Origin: Gemmatimonadota bacterium
GTDB taxonomy: Bacteria; Gemmatimonadota; Gemmatimonadetes; Gemmatimonadales; GWC2-71-9
Assembly: GCA_003222085.1 (NCBI GenBank)
Contig: QHUK01000018.1
Coordinates: 46,014 to 110,013 of the forward strand
Direction of reading: 5' to 3'
DNA: 64,000 nt
The translations under genes were made by a program, and so were the position numbers. The notes beneath the pieces are model-generated. The model ran no database searches, was not told the origin of the DNA, and worked only from the letters and a program-made list of their open reading frames with translations. Of the stretch, positions 7,918 through 16,900 are shown in pieces (positions within the stretch are counted from its first letter, which is position 1; every line of letters starts with the position of its first letter).

Positions 7918-8809
7918 CACACGTCGGATCCCGCTCCATTTGCACCGTCACATGCCCGATGCCCATGCCCCCCAGGCGTGCCTGCACGGCTTCGAGCACC
8001 CGCTGGTTGTCAACCGGGTTTTGGACGACCAGATGGCCGCTCATCGCGATCACTCCGCTGGTGACGGTCCACACATGGAGGTCGTGCACCGATGCCACCC
8101 CCGGGATGGACGCGATCCGGTCGTGGACGTCCGAGAGGGCGATATGTGCGGGCGCCGCCTCGAGCAGCACATCCGTGCTCTCCTTCACCAGCCGCCACGC
8201 GCTGCCGAGGATGAGGAGGGAGATCAGCAGCGAGATCGCCGGATCGGCCTGTACCCACCCCGTGGCGAGGATGATCACGCCCGCAAGGAGTGCGCCCACC
8301 GAGCCCAGGAGGTCGCTGACGATGTGGAGGTAGGCGCTGCGCTGGTTGAGGGAGTGGTCATGTCCGCGGTGCAGGATCGCGGCGCCCACCGCGTTCGCCG
8401 CGAGGCTCACCCCGGCGATGACCAGGAGCAGCGTGCCCCGCACGTCAGCGGGCGAGCGGAACCGGTGGTATGCCTCGAGCCCGATGCCGAGCGCGATCAC
8501 GATCAAGGCCGCCCCATTCACGAGGGCCGCCAGGATCTCCAGCCGCAGCAGTCCGAACGTCCGCTCCGCCGTCACCGGCCGCTGCGCGAGCGCCGTCACG
8601 ACCAGCGACAGGCCCAGCGCGGCGACGTCCGCCAGCATGTGTCCCGCGTCGGCGAGCAAGGCCAGCGAATGAGCGAGCCACCCGCCCACGGCCTCTGTCA
8701 CCATCACCGCCGCCGTGATCGCCAGCACGACCTGTAGCCGCCGCCGGCTTTCCCCGCGCAGCGGAGCCCGATGCGTGCATTGCACGTCGATTGGCAGTGT
8801 CGCGCTCAC
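7913..8809 (-). CDS. Cation diffusion facilitator (CDF) family metal exporter
   Basis: A 298-residue inner-membrane antiporter of the CDF/CzcD/ZitB family, exporting Zn2+ or similar divalent ions. About six membrane helices run from residues 25 to 195. The binding-site motifs are HMLAD in helix 2 (DAGHMLAD) and HIVSD in helix 5 (HIVSDLLGS), giving the HD-HD set associated with Zn/Cd. The cytosolic C-terminal domain has the family motif HDLHVWTVTSG. The GTG at 8809 coincides with the first base of the CCCTAGT array on the other side, so its ribosome-binding region is repeat sequence. It is divergent from the CNNM gene. Confidence 0.93.
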   Translation of the reverse strand: MSATLPIDVQCTHRAPLRGESRRRLQVVLAITAAVMVTEAVGGWLAHSLALLADAGHMLADVAALGLSLVVTALAQRPVTAERTFGLLRLEILAALVNGAALIVIALGIGLEAYHRFRSPADVRGTLLLVIAGVSLAANAVGAAILHRGHDHSLNQRSAYLHIVSDLLGSVGALLAGVIILATGWVQADPAISLLISLLILGSAWRLVKESTDVLLEAAPAHIALSDVHDRIASIPGVASVHDLHVWTVTSGVIAMSGHLVVQNPVDNQRVLEAVQARLGGMGIGHVTVQMERDPTCE

Positions 8810-8840
8810 CCTAGTCCCTAGTCCCTAATCCCTAGTCCCC
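8809..8840. repeat. Tandem 7-base array (CCCTAGT)4 between divergent genes
   Basis: Four units (CCCTAGT, CCCTAGT, CCCTAAT, CCCTAGT) at 8809-8836 plus CCCC. It begins at the start codon of the CDF exporter and fills much of the short gap to the CNNM gene. No inverted partner is near, so this is a single-arm member of the family. Confidence 0.8.
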
Positions 8841-8870
8841 AAGATAATCACGCTCTATGTTCTCGCCTCT

Positions 8871-10205
8871 ATGCCCGGCCCCGCCACACAATCGCTTGGC
8901 CTCCGCCTGCTGGCGGTGCTGGCGCTCGTGCTGGCGAACGCGTTCTTCGTGGCCGCGGAATTCGCGCTGGTCGCGGCCCGCCGCACCCGCATCGAGGCGC
9001 TCGTCCGGCGCGGCGACCGGAAGGCGAGGACGGTACAGGCTGCCTTGCATGATCTGTACCGCCAACTGTCGGCGGCACAGCTCGGCATCACGGTCGCCTC
9101 GATCCTGCTGGGCTACGTCGCCGAGGACACCGTGGCGCAGCTGTTCCGCGATTGGTTCGCGGCACTGCCGCCCGCCCTCGAGTTCCTCGCGCGCGGCGGC
9201 ATCGCGTCCACGGTCGCCGTGGCGCTGGTCTCCTTCCTCCATGTGGTCTTCGGTGAACAGGCGCCCAAGGCGTGGGCCATCGCCTACCCCGAGCGAACCA
9301 GCCGCTGGATCGCCGCGCCGCTCATCTTCTTCTCGTGGATCACGCGACCGTTCACCGATCTGCTCAACTGGAGCGCCGGCCGCGTGGTCCGGCTCCTGGG
9401 CCTGAAGGGCACGGCAGCCGAGCTCGATCGGATCCACTCGCCCGAGGAGATCCGCATGCTGGTGGAGCAGAGCCGGCAGCGCGGCAAGCTCGATGCCGAC
9501 GACGCCCGGCTGCTGCAGGGCGTGTTCGAGTTCAGCGAGAAAACCGCCCGCGAAGTCATGACGCCGCGCACCGAGATGGTGGCCCTGCCGGCGGACCTGA
9601 CGCTCGAGGAAGCCGCCGATCAGGTGGCCGTGGCCGGCCGATCGCGCTATCCCGTGTACGGGGAGTCGCTCGACGATATCCTCGGCATCGTCCACGCGAA
9701 GGACATCCTCGCCGGTCTCCGCTCGGCGAAGGGCGGCAGCCTGCGCGCGGTGCTCCGCCCCGCCGTGTTCGTTCCGGGCACGCGCGAGGTCGAAGACGTG
9801 CTCGCCGACATGAAGCGACAGAAGATCCACCTCGCGATCGTGCTCGACGAGTTCGGCGGCACGGCGGGTCTCGTCACCATGGAAGACCTGCTGGAGGAGA
9901 TCGTCGGTCAGATCTACGATGAATACGACCGGCCCTCGGGGGAGCTGCGCGTCGCCCCCGCCGGCGTGGCACCGATCATCGCGGGCTCGGTCCCGATCCG
10001 CGAGGTCAACAGCGCATTCGGGCTCGAGCTCGGCGAGCAGGACTACACCACCATCGGGGGCTTTCTGTTCGGCGCGATCGGCCGTCTCCCGAGGCCCGGC
10101 GACCAGGTGGCGGTGAAGGGCGCCGTGTTCGAGATCGTGGAGGTCGACGGACGCCGGGTCGGCACCGTGCGGGTGCTGCGACGCGCGCCGGGCGCGGAAC
10201 CCTAG
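8871..10205 (+). CDS. CNNM/CorC-type transporter (HlyC/CorC family, DUF21-CBS-CorC)
   Basis: A 444-residue protein with an N-terminal DUF21 membrane domain (residues about 1-190, four helices; it contains the family signature AQLGITVASILLGYVAEDT), a CBS-domain pair (about 210-335, with REVMTPRTEMVALP and HAKDILAGL) and a C-terminal CorC_HlyC transporter-associated domain (about 355-440, GGFLFGAIGRLPRPGD). CNNM/CorB proteins move Mg2+ across the inner membrane and sense nucleotide through the CBS pair; the old hemolysin name is misleading. ATG at 8871. The gene ends four bases inside the convergent pdxA gene. Confidence 0.93.
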   Translation: MPGPATQSLGLRLLAVLALVLANAFFVAAEFALVAARRTRIEALVRRGDRKARTVQAALHDLYRQLSAAQLGITVASILLGYVAEDTVAQLFRDWFAALPPALEFLARGGIASTVAVALVSFLHVVFGEQAPKAWAIAYPERTSRWIAAPLIFFSWITRPFTDLLNWSAGRVVRLLGLKGTAAELDRIHSPEEIRMLVEQSRQRGKLDADDARLLQGVFEFSEKTAREVMTPRTEMVALPADLTLEEAADQVAVAGRSRYPVYGESLDDILGIVHAKDILAGLRSAKGGSLRAVLRPAVFVPGTREVEDVLADMKRQKIHLAIVLDEFGGTAGLVTMEDLLEEIVGQIYDEYDRPSGELRVAPAGVAPIIAGSVPIREVNSAFGLELGEQDYTTIGGFLFGAIGRLPRPGDQVAVKGAVFEIVEVDGRRVGTVRVLRRAPGAEP

Positions 10206-11059
10206 CGCCCTACCGACGCGTCGGCCCGTTGCGTCCGTCGCGCCAGCTCGGTGCCGAGCTCCAGCGCCGCGCGCATGGAGCCCGGGTCGGCCACCCCCTT
10301 GCCGGCGATGTCGAGGGCGGTGCCGTGGTCCGGCGCGACGCGGGGGAACGGCAACCCGAGCGTCACGTTCACCCCCGTGCCGAATCCCGCGACCTTCACG
10401 GCCGTCATCCCGACGTCGTGATAGGGCGCGAGCACGGCGTCGAACTCCCCCTTGAGCGCCCGCACGAACACTGTGTCCGCCGGCAGCGGCCCGGCGGCAC
10501 CGAGCGCCCGGGCGGCGGGTTCGAGCACGCGTGCGTCCTCGTCGCCGAACAGGCCGGACTCGCCGGCGTGGGGATTGAGGGCGCACACGGCGAGCCGGGG
10601 CGCGGCGATGCCCCACCAGCCGCGCAGCGCGCGCTCGGTGATGCGCCCGCAGCGCACGACGCGATCGCCGGTCACCTGCGTGGGGACGTCCTTGAGGGCG
10701 ATGTGCGTCGTGACGAGCACGACGCGCAGCGCGCCGGCGGCGAGCATCATCGCGACATCCACGTCACCGGCGAGATGGGACAGGAGCTCGGTGAGACCGG
10801 GATAGCGAAATCCGGCGAGGTGCAGGGCGTGCTTGTGCACCGGGCCGGTGACAACTGCATCCACTTCGCCAGCGAGCGCGAGGCGCACCGCTTCCTGCAC
10901 CGCTTCGCCCGCGATCTTGCCGGCCTCTTCGGGGAGCAGGGAGCGGGGAGCCGGGAGCGGGACCTGCGCCTGCTCCCGGCTCCCGGCTCCCGGCTCCCTG
11001 TTCCCGATCAGGACGATCTCCGCGTCCAGCGGCCCGAGGGCGAGCGCTTTGGTCACCAC
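10202..11059 (-). CDS. pdxA: 4-hydroxythreonine-4-phosphate dehydrogenase, with repeat insertion and unclear start
   Basis: PdxA oxidises 4-phosphohydroxy-threonine in the DXP-dependent pyridoxal phosphate pathway. Conserved blocks are GPVHKHALHLAG, VTTHIALKDVP, LNPHAGESGLFG, APYHDVGMTAVK and PDHGTALDIAGKGVADPG, with the metal-binding histidines in place. The GTG at 11059 gives 285 residues, but the family N-terminus (LAVTLGDPRGIGPEVV) lies upstream in the same frame, to about 11113. No ATG, GTG or TTG occurs between it and an in-frame stop further up, so the true start is unresolved. Residues about 18-45 are encoded by the palindrome at 10931-11008, where family members normally have a longer N-domain segment. 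Confidence 0.88.
   Translation of the reverse strand: MVTKALALGPLDAEIVLIGNREPGAGSREQAQVPLPAPRSLLPEEAGKIAGEAVQEAVRLALAGEVDAVVTGPVHKHALHLAGFRYPGLTELLSHLAGDVDVAMMLAAGALRVVLVTTHIALKDVPTQVTGDRVVRCGRITERALRGWWGIAAPRLAVCALNPHAGESGLFGDEDARVLEPAARALGAAGPLPADTVFVRALKGEFDAVLAPYHDVGMTAVKVAGFGTGVNVTLGLPFPRVAPDHGTALDIAGKGVADPGSMRAALELGTELARRTQRADASVGR
10931..11008. repeat. Palindrome with CGGGAGCC-type arms inside pdxA
   Basis: Left arm 10931-10961 and right arm 10971-11008 are inverted arrays of an 8-base unit (CGGGAGCC). The matched cores agree at about 22 of 24 positions. The whole element is read in frame in pdxA as a Pro/Arg/Glu-rich stretch (NREPGAGSREQAQVPLP and onward). Confidence 0.85.
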
Positions 11060-11114
11060 CTCCGGCCCGATCCCCCGCGGATCGCCGAGCGTGACCGCGA
11101 GTCGGGGACGGCGG

Positions 11115-12449
11115 CTAGAAACGGACGTCGACGTACGTGGTGCGACGCAGCAAGTCGAGATGGTGCTTGATGGCGAGCTGCTGGCTCAGGCCGTCGCGAA
11201 CGCGATCCTTCACTTCGTCGAACCCCAGCTCGCCCTCGGGCAGGCGCTTCAGCAGCTCGAACACCACGAATCTCGGCCGCGCCGTCCCAATGCCGACTTC
11301 AAACACCGGCTTCAGCCCGGGGACGGTGTCCTGCCCGATGGCCTTCTCGTAATCGGGCGGGAGCTGGGAAACGGGGAGGGCATCGGCGAGCTTGGGCTCG
11401 CTCGGGTCCGCGTAGCGACGGGCGAGGGAGTCGAACGACGCGCCGTGGGCGAGCGCGTCGTGCACCGAGTCGGCCTGCCGCCGCGCGATGACGATCTGCG
11501 CCGCGGAGATGGCGGGCTGGATCAGGATGTGGCGGGCCAGGATCTCCGCCGGCTGCGCGCGCTCCACCTGGATGATATGGAAGCCGAACTCGGTGCGCAC
11601 GACGTCGGAGATCGCCCCCGGCCTCAAGCGAAAGGCGACGTCCTCGAACTCCTTGACCATCACGCCGCGGCGGAACCAGCCCAGCGCGCCGCCCTGCTCA
11701 CGAGAGACACTATCGGCCGAGTACTTCTTCGCCACGTCGGCAAATCCGGCCCCGCCGCGCTGCCGCAGCGCCACCACGAGGGATTCCGCCAGCTGCAGCG
11801 CGCGGGCGCTCGCTGCCGAGTCGGGTTTCGGCACGATCACGATCTGGCGGAACGAGATCGCGGCCGGCCGCTTGGCCTGCTGCGCCCGGTTCGCCTCCCA
11901 GAACGCCCGCATCTCGGCGTCCGACGGCGGAATCGGCCGCAGCTTCCCCTTCTGCTTCAGCCCCTCGATCAACCGCTGCTGTAGGATCGCACGACGCTGC
12001 TGGTCGGCAAGCCAACGGCGCCACTCCTCCTCGGATACGAACCCCGCCGCGCGCAGCTGCGTCTGGAACTCCGGGATCGAGGTGAACTGCTTCCGCACGT
12101 TTTGGACCGTCTGCTCGACTGCGTCCTGCACTTCCTGGTCCGTCACCTTGATGGTGGTGTCCCGTTCCGCCTGCTGGACCAGCAGCTCTTCGTCCACCAT
12201 CTGCGAGAGGACCTGGCGCCGCGCGGCGTCGCGCCCCGCGGAATCCTCCGGCATCTTCACGCCCTGCGACTGCGCCAGGACGAGCTGCTCTTCCACCTGC
12301 GACGCGAGGATGGGCTTCGTGCCGACGATCGCCACGATGCGGTCGACCGGACGGTCGGTTACCGCCCGACCCTGAGCCGCCGCCCGCGGCGCGGGGAGGA
12401 AGAGGGCGGCGCCCCCCACCAGGACCCCGGCCAGGACGAGCGCCCGCAT
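11115..12449 (-). CDS. surA: SurA-like periplasmic peptidyl-prolyl isomerase
   Basis: A 444-residue secreted chaperone/isomerase that escorts outer-membrane proteins through the periplasm. It has a signal peptide (MRALVLAGVLVGGAALFLP), a SurA-like helical N-domain beginning DRIVAIVGTKPILASQV, one clear parvulin domain (about residues 180-290, with GGALGWFRRGVMVKEF and GFHIIQVE) and a second, degenerate parvulin-like segment (about 290-400). The ATG at 12449 follows the upstream gene's TGA by a single base. The operon is mfd, ppiC-like, surA, then the pdxA frame overlapping its 3' end. Two parvulin genes in tandem suggest a divided OMP-folding role. Confidence 0.92.
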   Translation of the reverse strand: MRALVLAGVLVGGAALFLPAPRAAAQGRAVTDRPVDRIVAIVGTKPILASQVEEQLVLAQSQGVKMPEDSAGRDAARRQVLSQMVDEELLVQQAERDTTIKVTDQEVQDAVEQTVQNVRKQFTSIPEFQTQLRAAGFVSEEEWRRWLADQQRRAILQQRLIEGLKQKGKLRPIPPSDAEMRAFWEANRAQQAKRPAAISFRQIVIVPKPDSAASARALQLAESLVVALRQRGGAGFADVAKKYSADSVSREQGGALGWFRRGVMVKEFEDVAFRLRPGAISDVVRTEFGFHIIQVERAQPAEILARHILIQPAISAAQIVIARRQADSVHDALAHGASFDSLARRYADPSEPKLADALPVSQLPPDYEKAIGQDTVPGLKPVFEVGIGTARPRFVVFELLKRLPEGELGFDEVKDRVRDGLSQQLAIKHHLDLLRRTTYVDVRF

Positions 12450-12450
12450 G

Positions 12451-13914
12451 TCAGCGCGGCCCCGGCCGGCCACCGCTCTCCGCCGCCACGGGCGGCGGGC
12501 CAGGGGCGCGTTTCAGACCCGTCCCGGTGGCCGGGGCGCCGCGCCCCGTCGTGTCCGCGGCCCGGATCGCTTGCGCACTCTCCACCGCCCGCGCGATCCC
12601 CGCCTCGTTGAGCGACCACGGCTGGCCCTGGCGCAACGCGCCGGCCAGGAAGGGTGGGACGGGGACGAACGGCGCACTGCCCAACGTGACGGCCTGGTCC
12701 ACGTACCGGTCCACGTGCGCCATGGCCAGCTGCACGCGCGCGGCGGGGGTCGCGGCGGAGTCCTTGAGGAGCTGGGGCGACACACCGAGCACGCCCTCGA
12801 GCCGCGCCACGCCCGAGTCGTGCTCGGCGCGCAGCTGCCGCCAGTCGCCCGGATTGAGCTGCACGCCGGCCTTGTCCACCTCGGCGAGCAGCATCTCCCG
12901 CTGCGCGAGCAGCTTGAGGAACTGGTTCAGCTGGGCGTCGGTCGCCGTGGAGATCCCGCGTACGTCGTTCGGATCGAGCGCCAGCAGCCACCGCGCCAGG
13001 TCCCGCACCTGGAACGTGCCTCCGTGATACGTCGCCAGGGTCCGGTTGTCGCTCCGGGCGGACACGATTTGCGGCACCGCCTGGCGCACCAGCGCCAAGG
13101 CGCCGGACTCGATCTTGAGCTGCCGCTGTTTCGCGAGACTGTCCAGATAGAGAGAGTCGAGCTGGGCCGTGCGGGCGTTCTCGAGATCGACCCGGAAGGA
13201 GTCTCGCACCTCGGCGAGCGGCGGCCGGCGAATGATGTGGAACCCGAACGGCGTCCGGACTACCGCGGTCATCGCGCCCGGCGGGAGCGTCCACGCGGCA
13301 CTGTCGAACGCGGGGACGAACTGCCCGCGCGGCGTAGCCGGCAGGTACCCCCCCCGCGTCTTGGATCCCGGGTCTTCCGAGTAGCGCCGGGCGAGGTCGG
13401 CGAAGTTGAACCCACGCTGCGCGGCGGCCCGGCGCAGGAGCGCGGTGACCTGCTTCTCTTTCTCCTGCTCCACCGTCGACACGGCGCTCTGGGGGATCCG
13501 GATGAGGATGTGCTGGAACAGCCGCACGGTGCCCGCCTGGAACGCCGAGTCCGCCTGGGCGGGCGTGAGCTTGCCGCGCGTCACGATCAGCCGCTCGTGA
13601 TAGCGCTCCCACTTGAGCTGAGCCGCCACCGGCCATTCCGCCGCGAGCACCAGGGCCGAATCGTGCAGGTCGCGCCCGCGGCCGAGCTCGGTCGCAAACA
13701 CCGCGTAGTCGAGGTAGGCATTCGCGACGCCGGTGAGGACATCGGGTCGGATGGGTATGCGCTGCGCGTGTCCGACCACGTGCGCCAGGCGATCGACCGT
13801 CAGCGTCTGGCCGGCGGCCGTGCCGGCGACCTGCGCGTGTGCCGAAAACGCGTCCCGCGCGGCGGAACACCCCGCCAGCACGAGCACCGAGCAGATCCAA
13901 GCCAGCCGTACCAT
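12451..13914 (-). CDS. PpiC/parvulin-domain lipoprotein
   Basis: A 487-residue predicted lipoprotein: the signal peptide MVRLAWICSVLVLAGCSA has a perfect LAGC lipobox (Cys16). A parvulin-type PPIase domain lies at about residues 130-245 (QHILIRIP, FADLARRYSEDPGSKTRGG, GFHIIRR), flanked by helical SurA-like segments. The C-terminus is Gly/Pro-rich. It probably acts at the periplasmic side of a membrane with the SurA-like protein encoded one base downstream. It starts nine bases after mfd ends, so mfd, this gene and surA are probably one transcript. Confidence 0.9.
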   Translation of the reverse strand: MVRLAWICSVLVLAGCSAARDAFSAHAQVAGTAAGQTLTVDRLAHVVGHAQRIPIRPDVLTGVANAYLDYAVFATELGRGRDLHDSALVLAAEWPVAAQLKWERYHERLIVTRGKLTPAQADSAFQAGTVRLFQHILIRIPQSAVSTVEQEKEKQVTALLRRAAAQRGFNFADLARRYSEDPGSKTRGGYLPATPRGQFVPAFDSAAWTLPPGAMTAVVRTPFGFHIIRRPPLAEVRDSFRVDLENARTAQLDSLYLDSLAKQRQLKIESGALALVRQAVPQIVSARSDNRTLATYHGGTFQVRDLARWLLALDPNDVRGISTATDAQLNQFLKLLAQREMLLAEVDKAGVQLNPGDWRQLRAEHDSGVARLEGVLGVSPQLLKDSAATPAARVQLAMAHVDRYVDQAVTLGSAPFVPVPPFLAGALRQGQPWSLNEAGIARAVESAQAIRAADTTGRGAPATGTGLKRAPGPPPVAAESGGRPGPR

Positions 13915-13923
13915 GCCAGCTCC

Positions 13924-16900
13924 TTAAGGGTGAGTGTCCGCGAGAACCGCGGTGAGAGCTCGGACGAGCCCCGACCCGATGGGCTCCCCGCCGAGACGGC
14001 GGAGTCGCAGAGAGAGGGGCACCGCCCGCCGGACCTCGGCCTCGAACTGCACCGAGTCCAGCGCCGCCGTCAGGGCGGCCAGCCGCGGGCTCGCGTCCCG
14101 CGCAAACGTGAGCCGGGCCTCGTCGCCCTTCACCAGAACCATCTCGAGTCCGACACGGGCGCCGAGCGCGCGGAGCTCGGACACGAGGAGTAAACGTTGC
14201 GCCTCATCGGGGAGCGGCCCGAAGCGGTCGCGCAATTCCTCGCGCACCGCTTGAATCTCGCTAGGCGCCTCCGCCCGCGCCAGCCGCCGGTACAGCTCGA
14301 GCTTCACCGCTTCGTCGGGCACGTAGGCGTCGGCGAGGTGTGCCGGCAGGTCCAGGACCACTTCGGGGGGCGCCGCGGTCCTCTTCCCCGCCTCCCCTGT
14401 CCCGGACTTGAGCGCGTCTACGGTTTCTTGGAGCCAACGCAGATACGTGTCGAACCCCACCGCCTGCGCGTGGCCCGACTGCGCCGCGCCGAGCAGGTTG
14501 CCGGCGCCGCGAAGCTCGAGATCGCGCAACGCGATCCGGTAGCCCGAGCCGAGATCGGTGTGATGCTCCAACACCCGGAGCCGCTCTTCCGCTTCGGCGT
14601 CGACCAGGTCGGGCACCAGCAGGTAGCAGTACGCACGGCGGTGACTCCGCCCCACGCGCCCGCGCAGCTGGTACAGCTGCGCCAGCCCGAGCTGGTCCGC
14701 GCGATTCACGATCATCGTGTTGGCATTCGGCACGTCGAGTCCCGACTCGACGATCATCGTGGATACGAGCACGTCCACCTCGCCCCGGACGAACCGGGAC
14801 ATCACAGCATCGAGGTCCGATTCCTTCAACTTCCCGTGTGCCACCGCGATCCGCGCCCGTGGCGGGGCGAGCGCCCGCACCCGCTCCGCGATCGTGTCGA
14901 TCGTCTCGATGCGATTGTGCACGAAGTACACCTGCCCCGCGCGATCCAGCTCCCTCCCCAGTGCTTCCTCGATCAGTCCGTCATCCCACGGCTCGATGAA
15001 GGTCAGCACCGGCGAGCGGTCCTTGGGCGGCGTCTCGAGCAGCGTGAGATCCCGCAATCCGGCCAGCGACAGGTGCAGGGTCCGGGGAATGGGTGTCGCG
15101 GTGAGGGTGAGCACGTCCACGGCCAGCCTCAGCGCCTTGAGCCGCTCCTTGTGCCGCACACCGAAGCGATGCTCTTCGTCGACGATGAGCAGCCCGAGAT
15201 CGTGGAACCCGACGTCAAGGGACAACAGACGATGCGTCCCAATCACGACGTCCACTTCGCCGGTCCCGAGCTGCCGCGTCACCTGCTTCGTGTCCTTCGG
15301 GCCGCGGAACCGCGACAGCACCTCGATCCGGACGGGATAGTCGGCGAGCCGCTCGCGAAACGTGCGCCCGTGTTGCTCGGCGAGAATCGTGGTGGGGACC
15401 AGGACCGCGACTTGCTTGCCGGCCTGCACCGCTTTGAAGGCGGCGCGCAAGGCGACCTCGGTCTTGCCGTACCCCACATCACCCACCAGCAGCCGATCCA
15501 TCGGTAGGGCACGCTCCATGTCCCGCTTTACTTCCTCGGAGGCCCGCCGCTGGTCCGGCGTATCCTCGTACAGGAAGGCCGATTCGAGCTCGCGCTGCCA
15601 CGGCGTGTCGGGAGGAAACGCGAATCCGGCCGCGAGCTGCCGCCGGGCGTACAGGTCGAGCAGCTCGATCGCCATCTGGCGGATCGCCGCCCGCGTCTTG
15701 TCCCGCTGCCGCTGCCACGTTGTGGTGCCGAGGCGGTGCAGCCGTGGCGGCGGCGCGTCCCCATCGGCCGCGGCCCGGTAGGGCTCGAGCTGATCGAGCC
15801 GGTACAACGGCACGTTCAGCCGCGACCCACCCTCGTACTCTACGACCGCCACCTCGAGGGTCCCGCCCTCTGCTCCCACCGGGATCGTCTGGATTCCGCG
15901 GTAGATCCCGATGCCGTGCTCGAGATGGACCACGAAATCGCCGGTCGTGAGCGGCCGTGTCGCGGCCGTGGCCGTCGCTTCGCGGTAGCGGCGCGGCCGT
16001 CGCAGCCGGCGGGCGCGACGGAAGATCTCGTGGTCGGTGAGGACGCGTAGCCCGGGCAACACGAATCCGCCGTCCAACGCCCCCACGGCGAGGGTCGCCC
16101 GATCGCCGGCCAGGAGCTCCTCGAGGCGCTCGAGCTGACCTTCGTTGTCGCACAGGATCACGGTCGGCGGCTCGGTCGCGACGACCTGGCGCAGCCGCTT
16201 GATGTCGCGGTCGACCGGCTCGGGCGGCGCGATCGGGAACCGTGCATCCGCATCGGCGGGGTCGAGCGCGATCCGCGGGAACCGGACGAGCTGCGCCCGC
16301 CACGCCGCCGGATCGACGAACAGCGCCTCCCGCGCCGGCGGCTCCTCGCCCAGCCGCCGCGCGACCTCGAGATGGTGGGCCGCCTCGGCCCACGCGCGCT
16401 CCACTTCCTGCCCCAGCGCCGACTCCTGCTCGAGAACGAGCAGGGCATCGCTGGGGAGCAGGTCCAAGAGCGACTGCCGTTGTAGGGCCGCAGCATGCTG
16501 CGCCCCTACCGGCACTGAAGCCAGGCCCTCCGTTCGCACGGGCAGGATCGTCACCCGCTCGATGGCGTCGCCGGATCGTTGGGTGTCGAGGTCGAACGTC
16601 CGGAGCGATTCGATGTCGTCTCCCCACCACTCGAGCCGCGCCGGTGCCGCCATCCCGAACCCATACACGTCGAGGATCCCACCGCGCACGCTGAACTGGG
16701 CCACTTCGGTGACCGTGGGCACCCGCTCGTAGCCCATGTCGTGAAGCCGCCCAATGGCGTCCGTGAGAGACACGTATCCCGTATCCCGTTTCCCGCTTCC
16801 CGCTTGCAGCACCAAGCGCATGTCGCGCAGGGCGGCCGGCACCCCCGTCCGCTCGGCGGCCGCGCGCGCCGTCGTGACCAGCACCCGAGCCTGCCCCGAC

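Noticed and set aside
8832..10616. Long minus-strand open frame opposite the CNNM gene
   Set aside because: Shadow of the CNNM and pdxA coding regions; low-complexity product.
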